Positions 9,373-17,379 of a DNA stretch of 64,000 nt are shown here, piece by piece. The position numbers were made by a program, and so were the translations under genes. The DNA comes from Bacillota bacterium (GTDB taxonomy: Bacteria; Bacillota; Clostridia; Christensenellales; Aristaeellaceae): contig JAEYOV010000068.1 of assembly GCA_023411395.1 (NCBI GenBank), positions 62,001 through 126,000 on the forward strand, written 5' to 3'. A model generated the notes under the pieces. That model was not told the origin of the DNA, made no database searches, and saw only the letters and a program-made list of their open reading frames with translations. Positions within the stretch are counted from its first letter, which is position 1, and each line of letters begins with the position of its first letter.

Positions 9373-10715
9373 TCCCCTTTCTGCGCATCACGCCCGCGCT
9401 TGTCGCAAATGACTTTTTTGCTCACGCGGAAGCTCTGCACAAGGCGGATTTTGGCAGGGCAGACATAGGAGCAGCAGCCGCATTCGATGCAGTTCATCAC
9501 GCTGGCTTTTTCCGCTTCGTCATGCTTGTCCGTCCTGGAATACTGGTTTAGGGCAAAAGGCATCAAAAGCATGGGGCAGGCCCTTGAGCAGCGGCCGCAG
9601 CGGATGCAGTTGCTTTCCGGGGGCTCCACCGCCTCCTTGTCCAACGCCAGGATGCCGGAGCAGCTCTTGGTAACAGGGATGTCCTTGCGGCTGATGGCAT
9701 GGCCCATCATGGGGCCGCCATAGACAAACTTGCGGACGCCGTTGCTGAACCCGCCCGCGCCTTCCACCAGCGCTTCCACGGTGGTCCCGATGCGTACCAG
9801 GAAGTTGCCGGGCTTTTCCACCAGGCCGCCTACGGTTGTCACACGGTCCACTACGGGCCTGCCTTCCCGCACCGCCCGGGAAATGGCCGCCAGCGTGCCG
9901 ACGTTCAAGCAAATCACGCCTACATCCGCAGGCAGGCCGCCCATCGGCACGACCCTTCGTGTGAGGGAATAGATCAACTGCTTTTCACCGCCCTGCGGGT
10001 AGTGCACGGGAAGCGCATGGACGGTTACGTCCTCCAGCTTCTGTGCCTGTTCCTGCATGGCTTGTGCGGCATCCATTTTGTTATTTTCAATGCCGATGAT
10101 AACACGGGAGATGCCGAGCGCTTTTTTCACCAGGGAAATGCCATCCATGACGACGGCGCCGTGTTCGAGCATCAGCCGGTGGTCGGAGGACAAGTAAGGC
10201 TCGCACTCCGCGCCGTTGACAACCAGCGTATCCACTTTCTTGCTGGGAGGAGGTGAAAGCTTGACGGCGGTAGGAAAGGTTGCTCCGCCCAAACCCACAA
10301 TGCCGGCATTGCGGATAATCTCCGTAAGTTCCTTGGCGGTGAGATTATCCTGATTGGCAGCCGGCGTCAAGGGTACCCAGTTTTCACGGAAGTCATTGTC
10401 AATGATCACGGCTTGGGCGTTCAGCCCGCTGGCCATCATACAGGGCGCTACCGCCACCACCGTGCCTGAAACGGTGGCATGCACCGGGGCGGAAACAAAC
10501 CCAGCAGCCTCACCGATGATCTGACCGATCTTCACATAATCCCCCTGCTTGACAACGCACCGGCAAGGCACGCCGATGTGCTGTTGCAGAGGCAGGATCA
10601 CCCGGGAAGGCGGAGGCAGCACCTGGATGGGTTGTGCGCCGGTTACCGTTTTTCCGTTGACGCCTTCCCTTGGATGGATGCCGCCCGGGAACAAATGAGC
10701 ACCTTTCACGGACAT
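9366..10715 (-). CDS. rnfC: Rnf complex subunit RnfC, NADH-side flavoprotein
   Basis: Peripheral cytoplasmic subunit that exchanges electrons with NAD(H) through FMN. An N-terminal barrel-sandwich domain is followed by the GLGGATFPTAVK nucleotide/FMN region (about residue 140) and two 4Fe-4S motifs near the C-terminus (CIRCGRCSRACPM and CIECGCCSYVCPAKI). I chose the ATG at 10715 because GGGAGGA lies just upstream; an in-frame TTG at 10736 lacks such a site. It is the first gene of the C-D-E-A-B operon. Confidence 0.97.
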   Translation of the reverse strand: MSVKGAHLFPGGIHPREGVNGKTVTGAQPIQVLPPPSRVILPLQQHIGVPCRCVVKQGDYVKIGQIIGEAAGFVSAPVHATVSGTVVAVAPCMMASGLNAQAVIIDNDFRENWVPLTPAANQDNLTAKELTEIIRNAGIVGLGGATFPTAVKLSPPPSKKVDTLVVNGAECEPYLSSDHRLMLEHGAVVMDGISLVKKALGISRVIIGIENNKMDAAQAMQEQAQKLEDVTVHALPVHYPQGGEKQLIYSLTRRVVPMGGLPADVGVICLNVGTLAAISRAVREGRPVVDRVTTVGGLVEKPGNFLVRIGTTVEALVEGAGGFSNGVRKFVYGGPMMGHAISRKDIPVTKSCSGILALDKEAVEPPESNCIRCGRCSRACPMLLMPFALNQYSRTDKHDEAEKASVMNCIECGCCSYVCPAKIRLVQSFRVSKKVICDKRGRDAQKGEC

Positions 10716-10797
10716 AAGTCCTCCCTTCGCCAGCAAAAAAAAAGCCGTATTCTTGTGGGTTTATAACCAACCACGATATAATTTTGTCACACCCGGT

Positions 10798-10806
10798 ATT
10801 ATACCA
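10798..10806 (-). promoter_or_regulatory. Promoter of the rnf operon
   Basis: The minus strand reads TGGTATAAT, an extended -10 with a perfect hexamer, about 83 bases before the rnfC start. A TTGCAA lies 19 bases upstream of the hexamer, a longer spacing than ideal. It lies just past the recN stop, so the operon can be read independently of recN. Confidence 0.6.
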
Positions 10807-10836
10807 TACTCTACCCCCAAAATTGCAAGCGAAATT

Positions 10837-12573
10837 CTATACAATTTCGGGCAATGTCTGTTTTTTTTCAAACATGATTTCCGCCTTCAGTTCAGCGGCA
10901 GCCTTGAGCATGTTCCGGGCGTGCAAAAGTCCGGAATCATTTTCCGCACCTGAACCGCCTACCATACGGGCCAGTTCACTCTCCCGCATGGTTTCGTCCA
11001 GTTGCTTAACATCCGTAAAGGTCCTTCCCCCCTGCACGCCCTTTTCCACCAGATAATGGTAATCCGCCATGGCGGCAATCTGAGGCAGATGGGTAACGCA
11101 CAAGACCTGACGATAGGCGGAGATTTTCGCCATCTTTTCCGCCACCACCTGGGCGATTTTGCCGCTGATGCCTGTGTCGATCTCGTCAAAGACCATGGTG
11201 GGAACAAGCCCCCGCTGTGCGGCGATGGATTTGATGGCCAGCATCAGCCGGGACAGTTCGCCGCCGGAGGCGATTTTCGACAATGGTTTCAGAGGCTCTC
11301 CGGGATTGGGGGAAATCAAAAAGGCTACCTCATCCTCCGGCAGGTCCCGGGAGTTGGATGGTGGCGGGAATTGCACGGAAAACTGCGTCTTTTCCATCCC
11401 TAGCTGCGCAAGCTGCGCCACCATTTCCTTCTCAAACCAGGCTGCCAGTTTCTTTCTTAAGGCGGTCAATGCTTCCGCTTCCTTCACGTATGCCTGCAGA
11501 AGCTTTTTTTGGCGTTCCCGCATTTGGTCCAGCGTTTCGTCCATGTGCTGGAACGCGCCGTATTCCTGGCTGATTTTCTGCGTATAGGCAATCATGTCTT
11601 CCACCGTGGGACCGTATTTGCGCGCAAGGCGGCGCAATAAATCCAGCCGGGCTTCCAACTGCTCGTTTTTATCCGGGTCAAACTCCGCGCCTTCCCAAAG
11701 GCCGCGCAATTGCAGCCCGCCGTCCTCCATCTCGTAATAAAGGTCGTTGAGCTTGTCCCGCAATTTCTGGTATTCAGGGTCCAGGGCGCTGATCCCATCC
11801 AGCGCGGATAGAGCGTTCTTCAATAAGGCCAGCGCGCTGAGCTGCTTGCCCGCGCCGGCGTAAACATCCTCATAGGCACGGTGAAGGGCGGCGGATATTT
11901 TCACGCTGTGGCGCAGCCTTTCCAGCTCCCGCCGCAGCGTTTCCTCCTCCCCGGCTTTAAGCTTGGCGGCCTTCAACTCCTGTAATTGAAAGCGCAGCAT
12001 ATCCATCCGCTGCTCCCGCTGGCTGTTTTCCCGGGTCAGGCGGTTTAGCTCCCTTTCCCCGGTTTGAAATGCTTCCAGCGCCGCCGCCGCGGATTCCATC
12101 CTTAGGCGGTGCGGGTCATCGCCAAAGCTGTCCAAAAACAGAAGGTGCTTGTGCTCATCCATCAGGAACTGATGCTCGTGCTGGCCATGAACGTCTATCA
12201 GGGTGGCGGTGATCTCCTTTAAAGCGGAAAGGGGCATCACCACGCCCATCATCCGGCAGATGTTTCTGCCGGAAACGGAGATTTCCCGGGAAATGGTCAG
12301 GATGCCGTCCTCCGGTTCCATTTCCTGCGCTGAGAGCAATTCATGCACTTTTTTGTTATCGCGGATGTCAAACAACGCTTCCACATATGCTTTGTCGCAT
12401 CCCGTGCGGATCAGCTCCCGGTCCGCACGCCCGCCCAGAACCAGGTTTACCGCATCCACAACAATGGATTTTCCGGCTCCCGTTTCCCCGGTGAGCACAT
12501 GAAAACCCTCGTGCAGCATAATCGTCAAATCCTCGATGAGCGCAACATTTCGTATCGTCAAAGAAAGAAGCAT
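10837..12573 (-). CDS. recN: DNA repair protein RecN
   Basis: SMC-like ATPase that acts in double-strand break repair, 578 residues. Walker A (GETGAGKS) is at residues 29-36, central coiled coils run from about 150 to 370, and the C-terminal block carries the signature region (KIASGGELSRLMLA) and Walker B (MVFDEIDTGIS). The ATG at 12573 has GGAGGAG upstream; a longer in-frame opening to 12624 would run into the argR terminator and is rejected. In Firmicutes recN commonly follows argR, as here. Confidence 0.97.
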   Translation of the reverse strand: MLLSLTIRNVALIEDLTIMLHEGFHVLTGETGAGKSIVVDAVNLVLGGRADRELIRTGCDKAYVEALFDIRDNKKVHELLSAQEMEPEDGILTISREISVSGRNICRMMGVVMPLSALKEITATLIDVHGQHEHQFLMDEHKHLLFLDSFGDDPHRLRMESAAAALEAFQTGERELNRLTRENSQREQRMDMLRFQLQELKAAKLKAGEEETLRRELERLRHSVKISAALHRAYEDVYAGAGKQLSALALLKNALSALDGISALDPEYQKLRDKLNDLYYEMEDGGLQLRGLWEGAEFDPDKNEQLEARLDLLRRLARKYGPTVEDMIAYTQKISQEYGAFQHMDETLDQMRERQKKLLQAYVKEAEALTALRKKLAAWFEKEMVAQLAQLGMEKTQFSVQFPPPSNSRDLPEDEVAFLISPNPGEPLKPLSKIASGGELSRLMLAIKSIAAQRGLVPTMVFDEIDTGISGKIAQVVAEKMAKISAYRQVLCVTHLPQIAAMADYHYLVEKGVQGGRTFTDVKQLDETMRESELARMVGGSGAENDSGLLHARNMLKAAAELKAEIMFEKKQTLPEIV

Positions 12574-12597
12574 GCAGGTCTCCTCCAGGGAACAAAC

Positions 12598-12624
12598 AAA
12601 AAATGCGCGGACAAGCCCGCGCAT
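12598..12624 (-). terminator. Terminator between argR and recN
   Basis: An 8-bp GC-rich stem (ATGCGCGG / CCGCGCAT) with a 6-base loop is followed on the minus strand by TTTTTT. It lies 12 bases after the argR stop and 25 bases before the recN start, so some recN expression must come from read-through or a promoter not recognised here. Confidence 0.8.
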
Positions 12625-12636
12625 GTATTTCGGTTT

Positions 12637-13086
12637 TCAACGCATCATTTCCTGCATGCGTTTCAAAACAATCTCCACTTCCTCCTGATTCCTGATGACT
12701 ACAAAGATGGTGTTATCCCCCGCCAGGGTACCCAGTATCTCCGGCCAGCGCAGGTTGTCCACCGCCTCCGCCGCCACATTGGCGCTGCCGGACAGCGTTT
12801 TGATCACGATCATGTTGCCAGAATGGGTCATGCTCAGCACCGACTCGGCAAACATGCGGATGAACCGGTCCGACAGGCCATGCTCCGCCTTGTCGGCTGT
12901 GGCATACTTGTAGACGCCATTTGCGGAAAGAACTTTCAAAAGCCGAAGCTCCTTGATATCCCTGGACACGGTAGCCTGCGTTACCACAATGCCCTGTTTT
13001 TTCAGCTCTTCCGCCAATTCTTCCTGCGTCTCGATGTCCTTCTTCCCGATAATATCCAAAATGGCCACCTGTCGCACCGTTTTCAT
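12637..13086 (-). CDS. argR: Arginine repressor ArgR/AhrC
   Basis: Hexameric arginine-responsive regulator of arginine synthesis and catabolism, 149 residues. The N-terminal winged helix (residues 1-70, with the recognition region TQATVSRDIKELRLLK) is followed by the C-terminal oligomerisation and arginine-binding domain containing GTLAGDNTIFVV. The ATG at 13086 has AAGGAGG upstream. It lies 26 bases after nadK, and the shared promoter holds an ARG-box-like site. Confidence 0.97.
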   Translation of the reverse strand: MKTVRQVAILDIIGKKDIETQEELAEELKKQGIVVTQATVSRDIKELRLLKVLSANGVYKYATADKAEHGLSDRFIRMFAESVLSMTHSGNMIVIKTLSGSANVAAEAVDNLRWPEILGTLAGDNTIFVVIRNQEEVEIVLKRMQEMMR

Positions 13087-13112
13087 GGCTTTTCCTCCTT
13101 GGCATTGCCTGG

Positions 13113-13961
13113 TTACCTTGTCCATTCAGTGAGCTTTTCACGAACGAGGGTGAAAAAATGCGGCTTGCTCAGGCGGATCAATTTGCCCGCTTTCTCCGCA
13201 CATGTGACGTATACCGTGTCATGCCCGCCAAGGGGCACCGTGGTCTGCCCATCGATGGAAAGATAGATTCCCTGGCCGTCCTCGCCGTCCAATTCAAGGC
13301 GCACCGTTTCCCTGGCGGAAACCACCACCGGCCTGTGCTGCAAGGTGTGCGGACAAATGGGCGAAACCACCATGCATTTTACATCGGGGCTGATGACGGG
13401 GCCGCCCGCGGAAAGCGAGTAGCCGGTGGAGCCCGTGGGGCTGGCAACGATCACGCCGTCGGCCACATAGCGGCCGATAAGATCATCTGAAATGTAAGCG
13501 TTGACTGCGATCAGCCGGGAACCGCGGTTCACCACCGCGTCGTTCAGGGACAGCATGGGCGCATCCTGGTTGACCCTGACGGATAAAAGCATGCGCTCCT
13601 CAATGTAAAACGCACCGCTGCACAGCTTTTGCACCGATTCCTCAAGCTGCGCGGGCTCGATCTCCGTCAGGAATCCCACCCGGCCCATGTTGATCCCCAG
13701 CAGCGGTACATCCGCCTTCATGGCGTATTGCATAGCCCGAAGCAGCGTTCCGTCCCCGCCCAGGGAGATTACGGCATCGCAATCAGGAAGGCCCGCCGCC
13801 GGATCGATCCCCGGCAACTGCATATGAAGATGGCTAATCATGCAGGATTCCACGCATACGGCTATACCGGCGCCCTGAAAAACGCCGACGGCCCGCTCCA
13901 CAACGCTTTTCCCCAGCGGTTTGGAGGGATGCATGGTCAGGAGGACCTTTTTAAGCAGCAT
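13113..13961 (-). CDS. nadK: NAD kinase
   Basis: Phosphorylates NAD to NADP, 282 residues. The GGDGT motif is at residues 68-72, the NDAV segment follows near residue 140, and the glycine-rich SPTGSTGYSLSAGGP block near 175 completes the family signature. It is cotranscribed with argR, an order that recurs in Firmicutes (tlyA-nadK-argR-recN). Confidence 0.97.
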   Translation of the reverse strand: MLLKKVLLTMHPSKPLGKSVVERAVGVFQGAGIAVCVESCMISHLHMQLPGIDPAAGLPDCDAVISLGGDGTLLRAMQYAMKADVPLLGINMGRVGFLTEIEPAQLEESVQKLCSGAFYIEERMLLSVRVNQDAPMLSLNDAVVNRGSRLIAVNAYISDDLIGRYVADGVIVASPTGSTGYSLSAGGPVISPDVKCMVVSPICPHTLQHRPVVVSARETVRLELDGEDGQGIYLSIDGQTTVPLGGHDTVYVTCAEKAGKLIRLSKPHFFTLVREKLTEWTR

Positions 13962-13986
13962 GAAAATCCCCTATCCTTGGAAATTC

Positions 13987-14015
13987 AGTATAGCATGGAA
14001 TGCATAATCATTCAA
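13987..14015 (-). promoter_or_regulatory. nadK-argR promoter with an overlapping ARG-box-like operator
   Basis: The minus strand shows TTGAAT, 17 bases, TATACT. The stretch covering the -35 and the first part of the spacer (13999-14015) reads TTGAATGATTATGCATT, which matches the core ARG box TGAATwwwwATTCA at most positions. This suggests ArgR autoregulation. It lies about 26 bases upstream of nadK. Confidence 0.55.
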
Positions 14016-14025
14016 TGCATAATTT

Positions 14026-14838
14026 TTACTTTTTCAGCATGAAATGCGCTTCATCCACAACTTTTTTGATGTTTTCTCTGGTAAGGACGGGCGAAGTTTC
14101 CCGCCGGGGCGCTATATGGGCCAAAAACTCCACATTGCCTTCCGGCCCCGTGATCGGCGAAAATGTAAGGCCCAGCACCTGATAGCCAAAGCCAGGGGTA
14201 AAATCTACAATTTCTTCCAAAATCGCCTGGTGTACTGCGGGGTCGCGCACTACGCCCTTTTTGCCTACCCTGTCCCTGCCCGCCTCGAACTGCGGTTTGA
14301 TCAGCGTGAAAAACCTACCGGATTCCCCCATGATCCCGGCCGCCACGGGCAGGATCAGGCGGATGGAGATAAAGGAAACATCCATCACCGTCAAAGCCGG
14401 CCTTTCATCAAACTGTTCCGGCTGCAAATAACGGGCATTGGTGCGCTCCATGACGGTCACCCGGGGATCGTTGCGCAGTTCCCAGTCCAGTTGGCCATAC
14501 CCGACGTCGATGGCGTAGACATGGGCGGCGCCATGGCGCAGGAGCACATCGGTGAACCCGCCGGTGGCGGCGCCGATATCCATCGCGACAACGCCGTTCA
14601 CATCGGCATCGAACGCATCCAGCGCCTTTTGAAGCTTCAGGCCGCCGCGGCTGACAAAGGGATGGGCGCTTCCCCGCACTGTGAGCTGCTCAATTTCCCC
14701 CACTGTATCAGACGGTTTTTGAATTTTTCTAAGGCCGGCAAACACCAGCCCGGCCATGATTTGCGCCTGTGCCTTCTCCCGGCTTTCCGCAAGGCCGCAC
14801 CTGACCAGAGCCACATCGGCCCGTTCCTTTCCGCTCAT
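14026..14838 (-). CDS. tlyA: TlyA-family rRNA 2'-O-methyltransferase
   Basis: Predicted S4-domain RNA methyltransferase (TlyA/FtsJ-like), 270 residues. The S4 RNA-binding domain covers about residues 5-65 and the Rossmann methyltransferase domain follows, with the SAM motif AMDIGAATGGFTD at 85-97. Characterised TlyA proteins methylate 16S and/or 23S rRNA; the target here is inferred. The ATG overlaps the dxs stop by four bases, so the two genes are translationally coupled, a common Firmicute arrangement. Confidence 0.95.
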   Translation of the reverse strand: MSGKERADVALVRCGLAESREKAQAQIMAGLVFAGLRKIQKPSDTVGEIEQLTVRGSAHPFVSRGGLKLQKALDAFDADVNGVVAMDIGAATGGFTDVLLRHGAAHVYAIDVGYGQLDWELRNDPRVTVMERTNARYLQPEQFDERPALTVMDVSFISIRLILPVAAGIMGESGRFFTLIKPQFEAGRDRVGKKGVVRDPAVHQAILEEIVDFTPGFGYQVLGLTFSPITGPEGNVEFLAHIAPRRETSPVLTRENIKKVVDEAHFMLKK

Positions 14839-16709
14839 GGCGCAGCCTTTCCCGCGCAGGGCAAGGATGCTTTGATCCTGGCGGCCATCTGCCCCGGCAC
14901 AAGGCCCAGGGAAGCCATGAGATCCTCGCGGCTGCCGTGGTTTACAATCTTGTCGGGGACGCCGAACATGATAAGCGGCGGGTTGGCACGATTGAAGACG
15001 CAATGTTCCGCTACGGCGCTGCCGAAGCCGCCGGCCAATGCGTGCTCTTCCATGGTGACGACAGGCATCCTGTGAAGCCTTATAAGCATTTCCTCATCCA
15101 AAGGCTTGACGGTGGAGGCGTTCACCACCATGGCGCGGATATGGTGCGTGTTCAGGATCTTCGCCGTTTCCAGCGCCGCGGGCACCATGGCGCCCACTGC
15201 CAGCAGCGCGCAGTCCGCCCCTTCTTTCATAACCTCCCACTTGCCGGGGGTGAAAGAGGTCAGCGGGTATTCCTCCAGCAGAACAGACTTCCGGGGATAA
15301 CGGATGGCACAGGGGCCTTTCAATGAACGCGTCCAGTCGATCATCATGCGCAATTCCTGCTCGTCTCTGGGGGCAAGAAGCGTGATGTTGGGAATGTGGC
15401 GGAGGTAGGCAATGTCATAGATCCCGTGATGGGTAGCCCCGTCCTCCCCCGCCAGCCCTGCCCGGTCCAGAAGCAGGCATACGGGCAGGTTTTGAAGGCA
15501 GACATCATGCAGCACCTGATCGTAGCCGCGCTGCAAAAACGAGGCGTACACCGCAAAATACGGCCGCATGCCGCCTGAAGCAAGGCCCGCCGCCAGGGTA
15601 ACGGCATGCTGCTCGGCAATGCCCACATCCAGCATCCTTGAGGGGAAAGCGCCGGCGAACAGATGCATTCCCGTGCCGCCGGGCATGGCGGCGGTAAGAA
15701 CGATGGTCTTTTCCTCCCGGGAGGCCGATCTCACCAGTTCCTGGGCGGCAATCTCTCCGTAGGATGGGCGGCTGGGCTGCTTGCGCATTTCCCCGCTGTC
15801 CAGGAAAAACGGCAGCGTGCCATGAAACGCTTCGGGCTTCTTTTCCGCCTGATGATAACCGTGCCCTTTTCTTGTGATGCAATGAATCAATACGGGCTCG
15901 TCAAACTCCTTTGCCCTGGCAATGGTGTATTCCAGGTTCTGCAGGTTATGTCCGTCGATGGGCCCAAGATAATGAAAACCCAACGCCGCGAAAAACCCTT
16001 CGTCCACCACCAATCCTTTGAGGGCATTCTTGATAATGGTCAGGAAACGGTGGATTTTCGGCCCGGCCACAGGCAGCCGCTTGAGGCTTTTCTCCACGGC
16101 CTTTTTGGCCTTGTTCCAGCCACGGCTGGCACGCAAGTTCGTAAGATGCGTGGCCAGCGCGCCTACGTTGCGGGCGATTGACATTTCATTGTCGTTCAGC
16201 AGTACGATCAACCGCGTCTTGCTGTTCCCCGCATCGTTCATCGCCTCGTAGCATAGGCCGCCCGTCAGCGCGCCGTCACCCACAATGGCCACCACATGAT
16301 GATCCTGGCCCTGCATATCCCTGGCGCGGGCATAACCCAGCGCGGCGGAAATGGCGGTGGAGGCGTGGCCCGTCTCAAAGCAGTCATACTCGCTTTCCTC
16401 CCGTTTGGGAAAGCCGCTGATGCCGCCGGTACGGCGCAGCGTGGAAAAGGCCGCGTACCTTCCGGTAAGCAGCTTGTGCACATAACATTGGTGGCCCACA
16501 TCGAAGAGAATCTTATCCTCCGGAGCATTGAACATGCGGTGGACAGCCATGGTCAATTCCACCACACCCAGGTTGGAAGCCAGATGGCCACCGTTGCGGG
16601 CCACCGTCATAACAATTTCCTGCCTGATCTCCTCCGCCAGCTTCGCCAACTCCTCATAGGAGCAAAGCTTGATATCGGCGGGCGTCTTTATTTGAGAAAG
16701 ATGTACCAT
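14835..16709 (-). CDS. dxs: 1-deoxy-D-xylulose-5-phosphate synthase
   Basis: Thiamine-diphosphate enzyme that condenses pyruvate and glyceraldehyde-3-phosphate, the first step of the MEP isoprenoid pathway; 624 residues, normal length. Visible landmarks are VGHQCYVHK (residue 71 on), the cofactor/Mg site GDGALTGG (144-151) with LNDNEMSI, and the central transketolase region DVGIAEQHAVT. Start ATG at 16709 with AAGGAG upstream. It heads the dxs-tlyA run. Confidence 0.98.
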   Translation of the reverse strand: MVHLSQIKTPADIKLCSYEELAKLAEEIRQEIVMTVARNGGHLASNLGVVELTMAVHRMFNAPEDKILFDVGHQCYVHKLLTGRYAAFSTLRRTGGISGFPKREESEYDCFETGHASTAISAALGYARARDMQGQDHHVVAIVGDGALTGGLCYEAMNDAGNSKTRLIVLLNDNEMSIARNVGALATHLTNLRASRGWNKAKKAVEKSLKRLPVAGPKIHRFLTIIKNALKGLVVDEGFFAALGFHYLGPIDGHNLQNLEYTIARAKEFDEPVLIHCITRKGHGYHQAEKKPEAFHGTLPFFLDSGEMRKQPSRPSYGEIAAQELVRSASREEKTIVLTAAMPGGTGMHLFAGAFPSRMLDVGIAEQHAVTLAAGLASGGMRPYFAVYASFLQRGYDQVLHDVCLQNLPVCLLLDRAGLAGEDGATHHGIYDIAYLRHIPNITLLAPRDEQELRMMIDWTRSLKGPCAIRYPRKSVLLEEYPLTSFTPGKWEVMKEGADCALLAVGAMVPAALETAKILNTHHIRAMVVNASTVKPLDEEMLIRLHRMPVVTMEEHALAGGFGSAVAEHCVFNRANPPLIMFGVPDKIVNHGSREDLMASLGLVPGQMAARIKASLPCAGKAAP

Positions 16710-16749
16710 AGTACTCCTTGTTTTCCGAGATTATCCTGAAAGCATGTCC

Positions 16750-16778
16750 AGTATAGCATAGATTCCAAGAGGGCGCAA
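16750..16778 (-). promoter_or_regulatory. Promoter of dxs-tlyA
   Basis: The minus strand reads TTGCGC, 17 bases, TATACT, ending about 41 bases before the dxs start, with an upstream terminator isolating it from the preceding gene. Confidence 0.6.
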
Positions 16779-16784
16779 ACGGTG

Positions 16785-16821
16785 CAAAAAAGCCGGCGCG
16801 GATGATCCTGCCGGCTCTTTT
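16785..16821 (-). terminator. Terminator after the DUF4870-like gene
   Basis: The 7-bp stem AGCCGGC / GCCGGCT with a 12-base loop is followed by TTTTTT on the minus strand and CTTTTT on the plus strand. It ends the murF-ddl gene run. Confidence 0.85.
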
Positions 16822-16828
16822 TGCCCAT

Positions 16829-17371
16829 TTACTCGAACCTGCGGACATAAGCGCCGATAACGGGCAGCTGGTAGGAAAGGCCCTTGTAGGCATTGAGCAT
16901 CATTTGAACCTTCAGGAATACCGTAATCATGAGCAGTGCCGCGAACAGCAGCCAGAAGATAACCGCGATGATGATGCCCAGGAACGGTATGAAGCGGAAC
17001 AGTGTCCCCACGATCCACAAAACCACTGACGCGCAGAAAAACACGCCGGTCAGGGCGACAGACTGCACGGCGATGCGCCGTACCGCGTCGCTGCGCCTGT
17101 CCGCCACATACAGGAACAAAGCAAAAAGCCCGCTGAAGGCAGCCAAGGTACAGGTAAGGTTGACAGCCTGGCTTGTGGATACCAGCTCCGGCCCCTGGGC
17201 CTCCTCCCCGTAAGGCGGCTCCTCATAGGGCTGTTCCTCATAGGGCTGCTGTTCCCCGTAGGGCTGATCTTCCTCATAGGCTTCCTGCGCTTCCTCCTCA
17301 TAGGGCGGCTCCTGCCGGACATACGCCTGATAGGAAGTCTGGGAATTCATGTTGCGTTGTGCGCGCCGCAT
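16829..17371 (-). CDS. Small membrane protein with acidic Tyr/Pro-rich N-terminus (DUF4870/Tic20-like)
   Basis: The first 65 or so residues are a repetitive Glu/Pro/Tyr/Gln-rich cytoplasmic stretch with recurring PYEE and PYGE units. The rest holds three hydrophobic segments with a charged DRRSDAVRRIAVQS loop, the pattern of DUF4870-type proteins. Function is unknown. The ATG at 17371 has GAGG upstream and lies 8 bases after ddl, so it is probably cotranscribed with murF and ddl. The PYEE repeats resemble low-complexity interaction tails; I do not assign a role. Confidence 0.7.
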   Translation of the reverse strand: MRRAQRNMNSQTSYQAYVRQEPPYEEEAQEAYEEDQPYGEQQPYEEQPYEEPPYGEEAQGPELVSTSQAVNLTCTLAAFSGLFALFLYVADRRSDAVRRIAVQSVALTGVFFCASVVLWIVGTLFRFIPFLGIIIAVIFWLLFAALLMITVFLKVQMMLNAYKGLSYQLPVIGAYVRRFE

Positions 17372-17379
17372 AGGTTGCC

